A DNA stretch of 64,000 bases, taken from Primula veris (lineage: Eukaryota > Streptophyta > Magnoliopsida > Ericales > Primulaceae). Every line of letters starts with the position of its first letter. The first letter of the stretch is position 1. Below the pieces are notes generated by a model. The model was given only the letters and a program-made list of their open reading frames with translations, did no database searches and had not been told where the DNA came from. The translations under genes and the position numbers were made by a program. Below, piece by piece: positions 32,561-44,395 of this stretch. The stretch lies in contig OY821749.1 in assembly GCA_963682055.1 (NCBI GenBank), forward strand, positions 5,001-69,000, read 5' to 3'.

Positions 32561-32660
32561 GTTACAGCAGTTTAATTATTATCGGCAATCAACTATGGTT
32601 TAGTATTGATTTTTGTATTTCTTTGGACCTTAAAAGATATGACTATAAGCACCACCAGTT

Positions 32661-34639
32661 CACATATAAACATAGCATCAATCAATTACAAAGGGACAAA
32701 TGATATACGACTTCGAGAAAAGGCGGCTGAAAGTGAATAATTTGGTTGCAAAAAATATAACTTCGTTTTTTTAAAACTCATTTCAAAAAAAAATTACTCT
32801 TTTTCAGAAATGCTAGAAATTCAAACCAAAAACCTGTAGGTTATTTGGCCAAAAGTAGATAATAATCTAGCTATTTTCAAAAAAAAATCTAGGCTATTAA
32901 GCATGTTTCCCAGATGTCGATTTGATTATAAGCTAGTTTATTTATTATTTAAGCCGAGCAATTCATTCAAATCAAAGAAAGATCTAATCATGTGGATTTT
33001 CAAAGACTGGTGTAGTTTGTAGATTGGTGAGTGAACTATGAACTATAGTAGTATGATGTACTAATAGCTCAGTGTAAGAAATATAATTTCCCTATAGATA
33101 CAGGTACATGGTATAAGTAGAATCTACCCTTGGTGAGATTAATAATGCAATTCAAAATCTATATTAGAAAGTACATAATCACAGCCCTTAGATTAGACTC
33201 GGTTCTTGTCCCACGTGACCCTGGGATATCACACAATAAGTCCAAATTTGTAAAAAGAACAAAAAAAAAAAAGATACTTCCACCAATACTTAGGTCTAAA
33301 GGTACAAAATACTAAAAGTAGCCCAATCCAAAAAAAAAAAAAGAGCCATGCTAAATATTAATTTAAAAAAAAAACAGAAGACTGTTAGAAACAAAGTACC
33401 TGCAAATCATGTTTGTTGTTGCAGCCGGATTATTCATATTGTGGCTACTGTTAAGAGAACAAGAGAATTCCAATAATCCAAACCAACCTGTCAAATAGTT
33501 TGGAACAAGTTGATGAGTATGCATGATTTTATTCTTTTCTGAAAATCAGTTTTAAAAAGCCTCTAGGGTGTCTATAAATAAAAGTCAAGTAACAATACAT
33601 ACAAAAACATATCTAAAAGAGTGTCGCTAAAAACCACAAAAAGTTACAGCCTTCTACAAAAACATTACAACAGAAGCTAAGCTACTACCGAAGTTCAGTG
33701 AGAGGAAAGCTTCATAATTTGCAAAAAGCCATATTTGGTTGTCCTTTGCTAAAACTAGAGCTATTTGGTTCAAACTGAATGTCATGGACAGACAAAGCAT
33801 TCAAGCTGTCTTTTAACGTGTTTTTAATGCTATGTGAAAACAACTTAAAAGCTGGGTAGAAAAGTTGTCTTCTGAGTTGTTTTAAAAGCTATGTATGAAC
33901 AAAATATAAACAAAAAAAATTAGAAAAAGACACAAGTGGGAAAAATGGATTTCTGGGTTTTAAGGTAAACATAAATTTGCACAAACATTTTTGAGAATTA
34001 AAATATTTACGAAGCAATACAAATAAACCACCATTCATAAATTACGCAAGTAACCTATTATCACCCCCCGGCTATTGCGTGCACCCTAGCCATAAACATA
34101 CACATTATAATACCTCACTGTATACTTTAGCAAATTTTATTGCAAGTACAAACTCCCCCTTTCATTTCAAAAGTATATGATCTGCATGTATGCGAGTTTT
34201 CTCCTAATCATTTGTATTTTACGTGACAACAAAATATGATGGTCAATTGCAGTTTACTAACATGGAAACCAAAGCTGCAAACAAAACAATCAGTATACGA
34301 AGTGATGCAATGGTTCGGTTATTATAGCTTTTTTTCATTTCAGGAATTGTAAAGTTATGTATACAAAGTTAGATTCTCTGTCCACAAACGTGAGTACAAA
34401 CTTTTAGCATTCAGTGATACATAGACATGAGTTTTGATAAGCAATTAATTATATTACTTACTGAAAAGTGAATGGCTCCATATAAAAAAAACATAATTTG
34501 CATGTTTGCAATTAATAACCTTTTAAATGATTGTGAATCTCTTAAATGTTTGTCCTTGGGGTTATTTCAACAAGTAAGCACAAAAAGGATCCAATTTCAA
34601 GTTCTGGCAACACTCTAGAAAATATAATCTAATCAATAC
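32661..34639. other. AT-rich intergenic DNA, no gene seen
   Basis: About 2 kb without recognisable exons or tandem arrays. Phrases such as 'catcaatcaattacaaaggg' near 32,688 recur near 57,640, hinting at another diverged duplicate. Poly-A runs occur around 33,262 and 33,330. Confidence 0.45.
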
Positions 34640-34790
34640 CTTCAGTGGCAGCACCTGAACTATCAGGAGATGCAAAACAAAGCCTTTCTAGAAGCTCCTT
34701 TTGAGACCCACTGGTAGAAAGTCCCAAAGGTGTAGCCTCCTTGCGTAGTTGTCAAACACCCATCTCCCGAAACTTATCAACGCCACGATC
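34640..34790 (-). pseudogene. SAP-domain exon relic, PARP-like
   Basis: Minus-strand exon ending at a GTATTG donor (boundary 34,640). It reads DKFREMGV, a TGA, then QLRKEATPLGLSTSGSQKEL, LERLCFASPDSS and GAATE. The pattern ELR..A..GL.T.G.K..LLERL is a SAP motif, a short helix-turn-helix DNA-binding module. The closest remembered match is the second SAP of plant PARP2 (FRGMIVKELREEAIKRGLDT). The stop at 34,752-34,754 replaces a likely Arg codon (CGA to TGA is one C-to-T change). Farther upstream no clear frame continues, and no catalytic-domain exon was found in the window. Another SAP protein is possible. Confidence 0.6.
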
Positions 34791-35514
34791 TTCTTAGACC
34801 CATTTGAATCCCCATTCTCATTTTCCCACTCCATCTTCCTGCTAACTGGATCACTAAATCGACCAACTGCTTAGTTTCTTCTCAAAGAGCTGAGTCGAGC
34901 CTTTTAACCTGAAAAGTAGACTAAAAATGTTAAACTTCAACATAAGTGGTGTAATTAGGGCAACTTTTACAATCCAATCATCTATTTATATTGTATAAGC
35001 TGCAGTCCATATGGTTGACACTGGACAGTTTTGCAATGGATAACCTTTGGTAATCTGACCTGGAAAAACTTTAACTATAAATAATAAGCAATAGTTAAAC
35101 CAGGACTTGTTCTGCTAGACGCTAACAACCTAAGATTATTAACATGTGTATATACAACACATTTCAAATAAATAAAAGCAAAGAGCTATGAGCACACACC
35201 ATCCTAATGCAATTCTGGCAATACCTGACCTTAATAGAAACATATAGATATGTATATACAAAAATAGAGAATGCATTAACATTTTCACCAACAATATCCT
35301 CACACAAATTAAGATCAAACATGTATTTAATCGACCTGAACCATACATTAGTGACATTTTTATTCTAATATTTAACTTTATTAACATATTTCAACAGAGA
35401 GAAGCATTTCCATCACCAATATTCAACCACTAATCCAGATCTGTTGAAAAAAATCATCCAAATAGGTACAAATCTAGAATACAATCAGATAGATATATAC
35501 ATATAGATACGTAG
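34791..35514. other. AT-rich DNA between gene relics, nothing recognised
   Basis: The left part may still be upstream intron or exon of the SAP relic ('SDPVSRKMEWENENG' in one frame), without convincing borders. The remainder has no coding signal. Confidence 0.35.
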
Positions 35515-35667
35515 ATACCCTATAGGCAGTCACAAATCCAGGCCTCCTTCCGAACAACGTCAAACACCGAGTCAGTCATATCAGCACCCCCCGTATAAAA
35601 ACCCCTTGGCGCAATTATTCCCAGCACCAGACTTCCCAAAAGCAGTTACCGGGCCAAATATACCACC
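35515..35667 (-). pseudogene. Beta-tubulin pseudogene fragment
   Basis: The minus strand reads [33 protein letters not shown] and [14 protein letters not shown]. This matches [40 protein letters not shown] and KEAENCDCLQGF of plant beta-tubulin, including the residues just before the GTP-binding GGGTGSG loop. A one-base expansion in the A run 35,597-35,601 shifts the frame, and TAG at 35,520-35,522 replaces the Gln codon of LQGF. Only about 50 of 445 residues remain. Beta-tubulin polymerises with alpha-tubulin into microtubules; this piece cannot. Alpha-tubulin is excluded because the [8 protein letters not shown]-like motif is beta-specific. Confidence 0.88.
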
Positions 35668-36354
35668 TTACAGGCACAATCTAATACCGTGCATTAGATT
35701 GGCTAAGGCAGTTCCTATTTCCCACATAAATTTTAAAAAAAAAACCTCAAATATGATAGATTACAGAAAATGGTATACGTGTTTAATTTAGATAAAAAGG
35801 GAATTCTATAAATGCATAACGAAAATAGAAAACAAAAGGGAAATTAGTAGGCATTTATCTATAAATTTGTATGCCAACAAAAGAAAAACTCAGTTCCATG
35901 CATCCCTTTGTAACAATCTTATTATACTTGAGTGCAATAAATATATGTGGAAATTGCAAAAGTAGCCACAAGTTTGCATAATTGTGGTGGAACTGATAAT
36001 TGACAATAAAATTCAAAAAAGCCTTTTTGACTCCACTATACCATTCCTTTGTTAAGTCTGTTTATATGAGCTCTTTACTCTTTCAACCAGTAATGCCAAA
36101 AACTTTAGTAAGGGGGACATTGAATGTAGTACAAGTCGGTTTAGCTAACACAAAGAATATCTAACAGAATCCACCTTCAAAACTAAAAGACTGCTTCAAT
36201 CGATGCCTTTATTGGTGCCGGTTCTAATTCATTCTAAGATCTATAACAATTTAGTTACATACACAAACATATATTACATAACCAGATCCATAATAAATAA
36301 ATAATAAAATTCTAACCGTCTCCATACGCGGATCTAACTAGGATCGGAACCCCC
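35668..36354. other. AT-rich DNA, nothing recognised
   Basis: No exon, tandem repeat or RNA gene was found between the tubulin relic and the next coding-like patch. Confidence 0.4.
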
Positions 36355-36495
36355 TCAAAAAAACCCTCCCCTCTTATACCTTTCTTCTTCACACAAATCC
36401 AACGACTCACGATCCTCCATCCCGAACCCGTACGCCACCTCCGAAGAATGAGGAACGTCGTTGTCGTCGATGCCACCTGACACCGGTGGGTCGAA
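36355..36495 (-). other. Coding-like patch, 46 codons, family unknown
   Basis: A minus-strand frame from 36,495 reads FDPPVSGGIDDNDVPHSSEV, AYGFGMEDRESLDLCEEERY and KRGGFF, and stops at a TGA inside a run of seven T. A one-base shift there would continue into EGVPILVRSAYGDG. Composition (acidic, low Ile/Lys, higher G+C) differs from the surrounding AT-rich DNA and suggests captured exon sequence. I do not recognise it. The 63-codon frame starting with Met in another phase is less protein-like. Confidence 0.3.
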
Positions 36496-36869
36496 CTAAT
36501 CATGAGCGATTAAACCCGTAAGAATGAAATTGAGGCAACCCTTCTTCTGGTCTCATAGTAAATTTGAATAAATATGTTTCTATCGCAGAAGCCATGATTA
36601 ATTAATGAAGGAGAAGACCTAATTCCCCATTACACAGCTAAAGGGGAAGAGAGAGAAATACGACTTGTGTTTTATTATTATTATTATTATGTGAATTTTT
36701 GTATGTGTTGTAATACTAAAATATTTTAATCTGCACCGTTGGATGTAACCATTAGTTGGCTCATCCACCATGATGCCATGTCATTCTGCAGCTAAAATGG
36801 GAACAATTATTTTAACACCAAATAATCGTCCATGGTTTCACTTTCTTGATATTTAGTATAAATATTTGT

Positions 36870-36870
36870 G

Positions 36871-36902
<32 letters not shown>

Positions 36903-39283
36903 ATGATTTTGTGGTAGAACATGCTTATATTGAAAATTTATATTATATTTTTTTTTTTTGGATTTATGGCCTAATACAAGTTTTGTGGCGTTCTTTCGTT
37001 ATTGTCCTTTTTTTTATGGTTTTGTGGCCTATAACACACGCTTTTATTACTATTTTATTTCTTGAATTTATGGTTATAATATACACTTTTTACCTTTTTT
37101 TATTCGTCTTTTTTTGCATGATTTTTGGTTTATACTACACCCTTTTCACATTTTTTTGTTTATGCCCTTTTTGCATAATTTTGTTGACGCGCACGCTTTT
37201 ATTGAGATTTTATATCTTGTATTTATGGCCTATTACACGGTTTTTACCGCTTTTCATTTCAGACATTTTTTACATGATTTTGCGGCATACACACGTATTT
37301 ATTGAGATCTTAAATTGTCATTTTCTTTCTTGGATTCATGGCCGATACTATATGGTTTTTACTGTTTTTCGTTTCTACCATTTTTTGCTTAATTTAGTTG
37401 CGTATAGCTCATGCTTTTATGAATATTTTCATTTTATTTTTTGGATTTATGGCTTATAATATACAGTTTTTATCGTTTTTCGTTTCTGCCTTTTTTTCAT
37501 GATTTTGTGGCCTATAGCACATGCTTTTATTGAGATTTTATATTTTATTTTCTTAATTAGATTTATGGCGTATAGTACACGTTTTTTTATTCTTTTTTTT
37601 AGTACTTTTTTGCTTGGTTTTATGGTCTATATAACACACGCTTTTATTACGATTTTACATTGTCATTTTATTTATCGAATTTATGGTTATAGTATACGCT
37701 TTTTACCGTTTTTCGATTCCGCCTTTTTTTCATGCTTTTTGGACCTATATAGCATACGCCTTTATTGAGATTTTAAATTGACATTTTCTTTCTTGTATAT
37801 ATGGCATATGATACACAGTTTCTACCATTTTGCGTTTTCGCCCATTTTTGCATGGTTTTGTGGCCTATAACACACGCTTTTATTTATATTTTACATTGTC
37901 ATTTTATTTCTTGAATTTATGACTTATAGTAAAACATTTTTTACTGTTTTTTGTTTCCACCCTTTTTTACATGGTTTTGTGGCCTATATAGCATACGCTT
38001 TTATTTAGATTTTACATTGTCATTTTATTTCTTGAATTTATGACTTATAGTAAACACTTTTAACTGTTTTTAGTTTCTACTCTTTTTTGCAAGATTTTGT
38101 GGCCTATATCACAAGCTTTTATTGAGATTCTACATTGTCATTTTATTTCTTTGATTTATGGCTTATATTACACGGTTTTTACCATTTTTCGTATAAGACA
38201 TTTTTTGCATAATTTTGTGGCATATAACATGTATTTATTAAGATTTTAAATTGTCGTTTCTTTCTTGAATTCATGGCCTATAGTACATGATTTTTAATGT
38301 TTTTCGTTTCTACCATTTTTTGCATGATTTAGTTGCCTATAGCTCATGCTTTTATGGATATTTTCATTTTATTTTTTTAATTTATGGCTCATAAAATACG
38401 GTTTTTATCGTTTTTTGTTTCTGCCTTTTTTTTATGATTTTATGGCCTATATCATATGCTTTTATTGAGATTTTATATTGTATTTTTATTAATTAGATTT
38501 ATCGCCTATAGTACACGTTTTTGGTATTTTTTCGTTTTTGTCCTTATTTGTATGGTTTTGTGGCCTATATAGCACACGCTTTTATTGCGATTTTATATTA
38601 TCATTTTATTTATTGAATTTATGGTTATAGTATACGTTATTTACCGTTTTTCGATTCCGCATTTTTGCATGATTTTGTGACCTATAACATACGCTTTTAT
38701 TGAGATTTTAAAATGACATTTTCTTTCTTGTATATATGGACTATAATACACGGAATTTACCATTTTTCGTTTTCGTCAATTTTACATAGTTGTGGCATAT
38801 AGCACACGCTTTTTACTGTTTTTTTGTTTCCATCCGTTTTTGTATGGTTTTGTGGCCTATAACACACGGTTTTATTTATATTTTACATTGTCATTTTATT
38901 TCTTTAATTTATGACTTATAGTAAAACACTTTATACCGTTTTTTGTTTCCACCCTTTTTTGCATGATTTCTGGCCAGCATACGCTTTTATTTATATTTTA
39001 CATTGTCATTTAATTTTCTTTAATTTATGAATTATAGTAAACACTTTTTACTTTTTTGTTTTCACCTTTTTTTGCATGATTTTTTGTCTATATCACAAGC
39101 TTTTATTGAGTTTTACATTGTCGTTTTATTTCTTAGATTTATTGCTTAAATTACACGATTTTTACCATTTTTCTGTTTCTGACATTTTTTGTATGATTTT
39201 GTGGACTATAGAACACGCTTTTATTAAGAATTTATATTGTATTTTTTTTTGTCGGATTCATGACATATAATACATTATTTTTG
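36870..39283 (+). repeat. Satellite of about 117 bp, forward array (about 20 monomers)
   Basis: Monomer landmarks in order on the + strand: 'tgcatgattttgtggcctata', 'cacacgcttttattgagat', 'tttacattgtcattttatt', 'tcttgaatttatggcttata', 'gtacacggtttttaccg', 'tttttcgtttctgcc'. Units vary from about 114 to 125 bp and are diverged by perhaps 15-25 percent. It begins after an 18-20 T run near 36,880. Because many units are 117 bp (39 codons), long hydrophobic open frames appear, but they are repeat translation. The same family runs inverted from 40,570. Confidence 0.93.
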
Positions 39284-40500
39284 GCACAATCTAATAATAT
39301 AATATGATAGTGGACTTAATTAGGCGACGGAGGCAGTAGAAATAATAGTATCTCTATTTTTAATACAGTCCATCTCTCTCTCTCTCTCTATTCCTCTCTG
39401 CTCTCTCATTTATAGTAATACAAATAATTTATCCAGAGATCAGAAGATTGAGGGTTATGTTACTCTCTCTCTCTCTTTTAACGACGAATAATTTCTAATT
39501 TGCTACCTTATACTCCTACGTACTGGCTTAACTGGGACACAAACGTACATTTCTTGCTATTTTTACTTTATTCCTTTTTTAGTTTTGATTACCAAATTAT
39601 AATGTTTTTTTTACTGTATTGGCTTTCTATTAAAGTATATCAGTAACTTTTTAAACAAAAATCAACAGTAAGACTCTTAAATGAGTAAAACTCAAGTTTA
39701 GTGTTTAAGACTCTTGTGTACAAATATAAACATGACACTCGATGTTTAAATTTCTCAATTTAGGGTTTTTTCTACTTTTCAACACCAAAATCACAACTTC
39801 AGTTTCAGTTTAGTGTATCTATCGCCTTCGATTCAGTAGTTTACATCTATGAAAAGAAAAAAAAAACATTGTTATGACTAATTTAGTTTAAGGTCTTATA
39901 TTTGTTGTGTGTTAACAAATTAACAAAATGTAAAAATACTAATGACTCCAGTATTAATGTTTTACCGACTATATTATGGTAGGTGAACATATTTGGGGTA
40001 TTTCCTAAATGGTTAGAATGATGTAAAAGAGTCTTTAAATCCTGTAGTATTTCTGTCAATACAGTGATTTGACACTCTTATAGTACATTTTAGAGCAGTT
40101 TCTGAATTTTCACAACCTTGTAATTGTGATATTCATTGTGTGTATAATTTATTGAATTTTAGGGGCTGCTAACATATATAAGTAGATAGAAATGACACAG
40201 ATATATTAATTTTCTATTATTCAAGGTCTCACCGATGTTATCATATAAAAACCATTGAAAACTTAGAAGTGGGGAAAACAAAGTTAAAAAGGCAATTTCA
40301 GAAAAGAAAATGATAGTTCAACTTCGACGTCCTTAAGAATTTGGGTTTCGCAAATGTTGTGAACCTCTCCATTCCCCTCCCGGAGCCAGTATAATGGGTT
40401 TGAGTAGAGCTGATTGACCAACACATATGTAAACGTACTTTCCATACCATTTGTGAGTTGAGCCAGGGCTGTTAACACATATGTAAGCGTACTTTCCATA
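39284..40500. other. Spacer between inverted satellite arrays, no confirmed gene
   Basis: Contains (CT)n tracts at about 39,372-39,390 and 39,463-39,477 and otherwise AT-rich unique DNA. At 40,284-40,499 a minus-strand frame (..YSNPLYWLREGNGEVHNI..) is open but unrecognised. It includes two direct copies of 'acatatgtaa(a/g)cgtactttcc' (about 40,425 and 40,478). The right edge joins CCCTAAA-type repeats at 40,501. Confidence 0.5.
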
Positions 40501-40569
40501 CCCTAAACCCTCAACCCCGAACCCTAAACCCCTAACCCTGAACCCCGAATCCCGAAAACCATGAACCCT
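40501..40569. repeat. Short CCCTAAA/CCCCGAA telomere-like block at satellite edge
   Basis: Reads 'ccctaaaccctcaaccccg' and on to 'cccgaaaaccatgaaccctc', then switches to satellite at 'tcaataaaatcgtggcc'. The same junction appears at 48,495 and at 49,033, so one ancestral telomere-satellite junction has been copied at least three times. Confidence 0.88.
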
Positions 40570-41069
40570 CTCAATAAAATCGTGGCCACAAAATCATGGA
40601 ACCGTGTAAATATAATCTATAAATCTAATAAAGAAATTGACAATTTAAAATCTCAATAAAACTGTATTCTATATCCCCCAAAATCATGCAAAAAATGACT
40701 ATCATAAGCCATGAATCCAACAAATAAATGGCAATGTAAAATGTTAATAAAAGCGTTTGATATAGGTCACAAAATTATGCAAAAAAAAGCATAAACAAAA
40801 AAATGGCCAATAATCGTGTACTATAGGCCATAAATCCAAGAATGAGAAAGACAATATAAAATCTCAATAAAAGCGTATGTTATAGGCCACAAAATCGTAA
40901 AAAAAAGGAAAAAATCAAAAAATGGTAAAAATCTTGTAATAGTATCCATAAATTGAAGAAATAAAATGACAATGTAAAATCTCAATAAAAGTGTGTGGGC
41001 CACATAATTATGCAAAAAATGGCAGAAACGAAAAACGGTAAAAAGCGACTTTAAGTAATAAATTTAAGA
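40570..41069 (-). repeat. Inverted 117-bp satellite array, segment 1
   Basis: Reverse complement of the 36,870 family: 'ggccacaaaatcatg', 'aaaacggtaaaaa', 'gccataaatccaa', 'aaaatctcaataaaa'. This segment and its continuation to about 41,670 are nearly identical to 49,033-50,140, showing a larger duplication of the array. Confidence 0.92.
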
Positions 41070-41282
41070 AATCACAAGCAAACCAAATAGGAAGAGTGTG
41101 ATAAACCAACACTAAAAACATTAATACAAATGACTTAGTATATATTCACCATCAATTTCGATGCATAGTTAAATAACACTCAAATTTAGACAAAATTCAT
41201 ACTGGACGCACCAAATTGAACAAAAAGACAATCATTAAACAAACGAGTAAACGTCCATTTACGCACGTGGAGTACTATAAAC
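41070..41282. repeat. Unit A fragment (about 213 bp) embedded in the satellite
   Basis: From 'aatcacaagcaaaccaaatagg' to 'catttacgcacgtggagta', homologous to about 8,340-8,565. The left break falls in 'aagaaat', which both parents share. The right break falls in 'tggagt(a/t)ct', again shared. The same fragment with the same breaks is at 49,535-49,763. Confidence 0.88.
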
Positions 41283-42849
41283 CATAAATTAAAGAAATAA
41301 AATGACAATGTAAAATATCAATAAAACGGTGTGCTAGGCCACAAAATCATGTAAAAAAAAGTTAAAACGAAAAACAGTAAAAACTGTGTACTATATGCCA
41401 TAAATTCAAGACTGAAAAAGACAATATAAAAGGTCAATAAAAGTGTGTGATATAGGCGACAAAATCATACAAAAAAGGCAGAAATCAAAAAATGGTAAAA
41501 ATTGTGTAATGTCAAATATCAATAAAAGCGTGTGCTATAGACCACAAAATCATGCAAAAAAGACAGAAACGAAAAATTGGTTAAAACGGTGTAATATCCA
41601 TGAATCTAAAAAATAAAATGACAATGTCAAATCTCAATAAAAACATAAGCTATAGGCCACAAAATCATGGAAAAAAGGACGAAAACGAAAAAAATTGAAA
41701 AGCATGTACTATAAGCCATAAATTCAAAAAATAAAATCAAAATATAAAATCTCAATAAAAGTGTGTTATAGGGCACAAGACCATGCCAAAAATAACGAAA
41801 ATGAAAAACGGTAAAAAGCGAGACGACATTAATTCAAGAAAGAAAAACACAATGTAAAATCTCAATAAGAGTGTATTATATATGCTACAAAATCATTAAA
41901 AAAAACATAAAAGAAAAACGGTAAAAGCCTGTACTATAAGGCATAAATTCAAGAAATAAAATTACAATATAAAATATCAATAAAATCGTGTGCTGGCCAC
42001 AAAATCATGAAAAAAAGGGTCGAAACGAAAAAGAGTAAAAACCGTGTAATATATGCCATAAATTCAAGAAAGAAAATGACAATTTAAAATCTCAATAAAA
42101 GCGTGTGACCCACAAAATCATGCAAAAATGGCAGAAACAAAAAACAGGAAAAAATGTCTACCATAAGCCATAAATCCAAGAAATAAATGACAATGCAAAA
42201 TATCAATAAAAGTGTTTGTTATAGGCCACAAAATCATACAAAAAAGGCAGAAATCAAAAACTGATAAAAACCATGTAATATAATCCATAAATCCAAGAAA
42301 TAAATGGCAATATCATATATCAATAAAAGCGTGTGCTACATGCCATAAAATCATGCAAAAATGGCAAAAACAAAAAATTGGTAAAAACCATGTAATATAT
42401 AATCCATAAATCCAATAAAGAAATTGACAATTTAAAATCTCAATAAAACTGTGTTCTACCCGCAATATCATGCAAAAAATGACTACAATAAGCCATAAAT
42501 CCAACAAATAAATGACAATGTAAAATATCAATAAAAGCGTTTGCGGTCACAAAATCATGCAACAAAATGCATAAACAAAAAAATATCAAAAATCGTGTAC
42601 TATAGGTCATAAATCCAAAAATGAAAAAGACAATATAAAATCTCAATAAAATCGTGTGTTATAGGCCACAAAATCGTACAAAAAATGAAGAAATCAAAAA
42701 ATGGTAAAAATCTTGTAATAGTATCCATAAATTCAAGAAATAAAATGGCAATATAAAATCTCAATAAAAGTGTGGACCGCAAAATTATGCAAAAAATGGC
42801 GGAAACGAAAAACGGTAAAAAATGTGTAATGTAAGTCATAAATTTAAGA
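41283..42849 (-). repeat. Inverted 117-bp satellite array, segment 2
   Basis: About 13 diverged monomers. The part 42,395-42,850 resembles 40,610-41,070 closely ('ccaataaagaaattgacaat', 'aaaatgactacaataagcc'), indicating another higher-order duplication that also ends at a unit-A insertion. Confidence 0.9.
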
Positions 42850-43759
42850 AATCTCAAACAAACAAAATAGCAAGAGTGTGATAAACCAACACTAAAAATA
42901 TTAATACAAATGACTAGTATTTTCATTCATGTAGGTACATATTCACCATCAATTTCGATACATAGTTAAATAACACTCAAATTTAGACAAAATTCATACT
43001 TAATGCACCAAATTGAACAAAAAGACAATCATTAAACAAACGAATATACGTCCATTAACCCACGTGGAATTCTAACAAAATATCCTCTATATTTTTATCT
43101 TTATTTTCTTCATGTATAATTCACAATTACGGATATAAATTTATTCATGTCTTTAAAATATATACATAGTAGAAATGACAAAAATTTGGAAAAAACTTAT
43201 TCATGGGTTAAATCTTGGATGTTGGATCAAACAGTGTATTATGTTAAAAACATCTATATCCTTGTTGTTCCAGAAACACTAATATGAACCCGGTGCACTA
43301 TCAAACTCTACATGTCATAAATCCTAAATTTCATATGCACCAAAAATTTAGAAAAAAACATAAGAACATGTCACTGTTCAAACTTCCCTCATGTGAAATA
43401 AGCTAATTAGTTTGGAAGTTTTCTTTTGAAACAAATCTTTCCAATTGAAACTACATATGCCTCGACCCACTTTCTACTTTCACAAATCGCTTTCTACTTT
43501 TACAAATCGTTCGACGGGCAATGATATTGATCAATTGTTGAAATTTTTAGAAATCAGAAAAACCCTGTGAAGTTTAAAAGTTGTTTTGTTAAAGTACATT
43601 TTACTTATAAGTGACTTATTCATATTTTCTTTAAAAAAAATTGGTTTTTTTTTTTAAAAAAATAGTTCTTTTTAATTCTTCAAAAAATTACTTAATTTTA
43701 ACAACATTACCCTACTCATTATTCAAATAATCAATTTGCATGTAAAAACACATAATCCT

Positions 43760-43935
43760 TCTGAAACCCCTAAGGCTTAACCCCTAATCCCTCATAAACC
43801 CCCAGGGTTTAACCCCTAAACCATCAAAAACCCTGAGGGCTTAACCCCTAAACCCTCAGAAACCCCAAGGGCTTAACCCCATAAAACACAGAAACCCCGA
43901 GGGCTTAACCCTAGAACCCACAGAAACCCCAAAAT
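43760..43935. repeat. AACCCCTAAACCCTCA minisatellite, about five 33-bp units
   Basis: Units such as 'gaaaccccaagggcttaacc' joined to 'cctaaaccctca'. It is expanded relative to the 9,243-9,335 copy. Confidence 0.85.
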
Positions 43936-43943
43936 AATAAAAT

Positions 43944-44012
43944 GTTGATGCTGTGATTTGAACCCAGGTCTCCAACGTGCAAGTCCAGCACTCAACAATT
44001 ATGCCACTAACC
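43944..44012 (-). other. tRNA-derived Pol III promoter relic, copy 2 (better preserved)
   Basis: The minus strand contains TGGCATAATTG (A-box like), GTGCTGGACTTGCACGT in the anticodon-arm position and GGTTCAAATC (B box). Spacing between boxes is about 32 bp, as in tRNA genes. The acceptor and T stems do not pair properly, so I treat it as a SINE head or tRNA pseudogene. Confidence 0.6.
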
Positions 44013-44079
44013 AACTTATACATATATTTACCTCCATTTTTATTTTACTTCTTTTATTTGTCAAATACTTATTTCCCCA

Positions 44080-44310
44080 ATTTCCTAAAACAAATACTTG
44101 AATTTTTCCGGAAAAAAATTACGACTTTTTTTTCCTACTTTTTTTTTTGACTTTTTTCCGACTTTTCCCCCCCAATTTCCTAAAACAAATACTTGCATTT
44201 TTCCGAATTTTTTTCCGAATTTTTTTTTCGACTTTTTTTTTCGACTTTTTTTTTGCGACCTTTTTATCCGACTTTTTTTCTGACTTTTTTTCCGAAAAAA
44301 AATTAGGTCA
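44080..44310. repeat. TTTTTCCGACTTTTTT short repeat
   Basis: About ten imperfect copies of (T)nCCGACTTTTTT. 'ccccaatttcctaaaacaaa' is also duplicated (44,074 and 44,168). The homologous shorter tract is 9,530-9,628. Confidence 0.8.
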
Positions 44311-44395
44311 ACATCGGGTCAGCGACGGGTCATGAAGGGAGACCACCAACCAACTTAGCGACTTTGAACTTCATAAGTTCATTCACGTTCCCACA

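Larger units (their letters stand above)
42850..44395. repeat. Subtelomeric repeat unit A, copy 3, inside the satellite
   Basis: Near full-length. It starts at the same internal point as the two short fragments ('aatctcaaacaaacaaaatag'), runs through the core, the CCCTAAACC minisatellite, the tRNA-like boxes and the TTTTTCCGACTTTTTT tail, and ends within the head of a following unit ('gggtcagcgacgggtcatga' to 'attcacgttcccaca'). It thus spans a unit-to-unit junction and must derive from a tandem array. Confidence 0.88.

Noticed and set aside
36866..37459. 197-codon hydrophobic open frame in the satellite, and its minus-strand relatives from 40,821 to 56,365
   Set aside because: A 117-bp monomer is 39 codons, so frames stay open across monomers. 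The peptide repeats are monomer translations without start signals or conserved reading frame between arrays.
43944..44012. Functional tRNA gene
   Set aside because: A-box and B-box similarity is present, but acceptor and T stems do not pair and no Pol III T-run terminator is placed properly on the minus strand.
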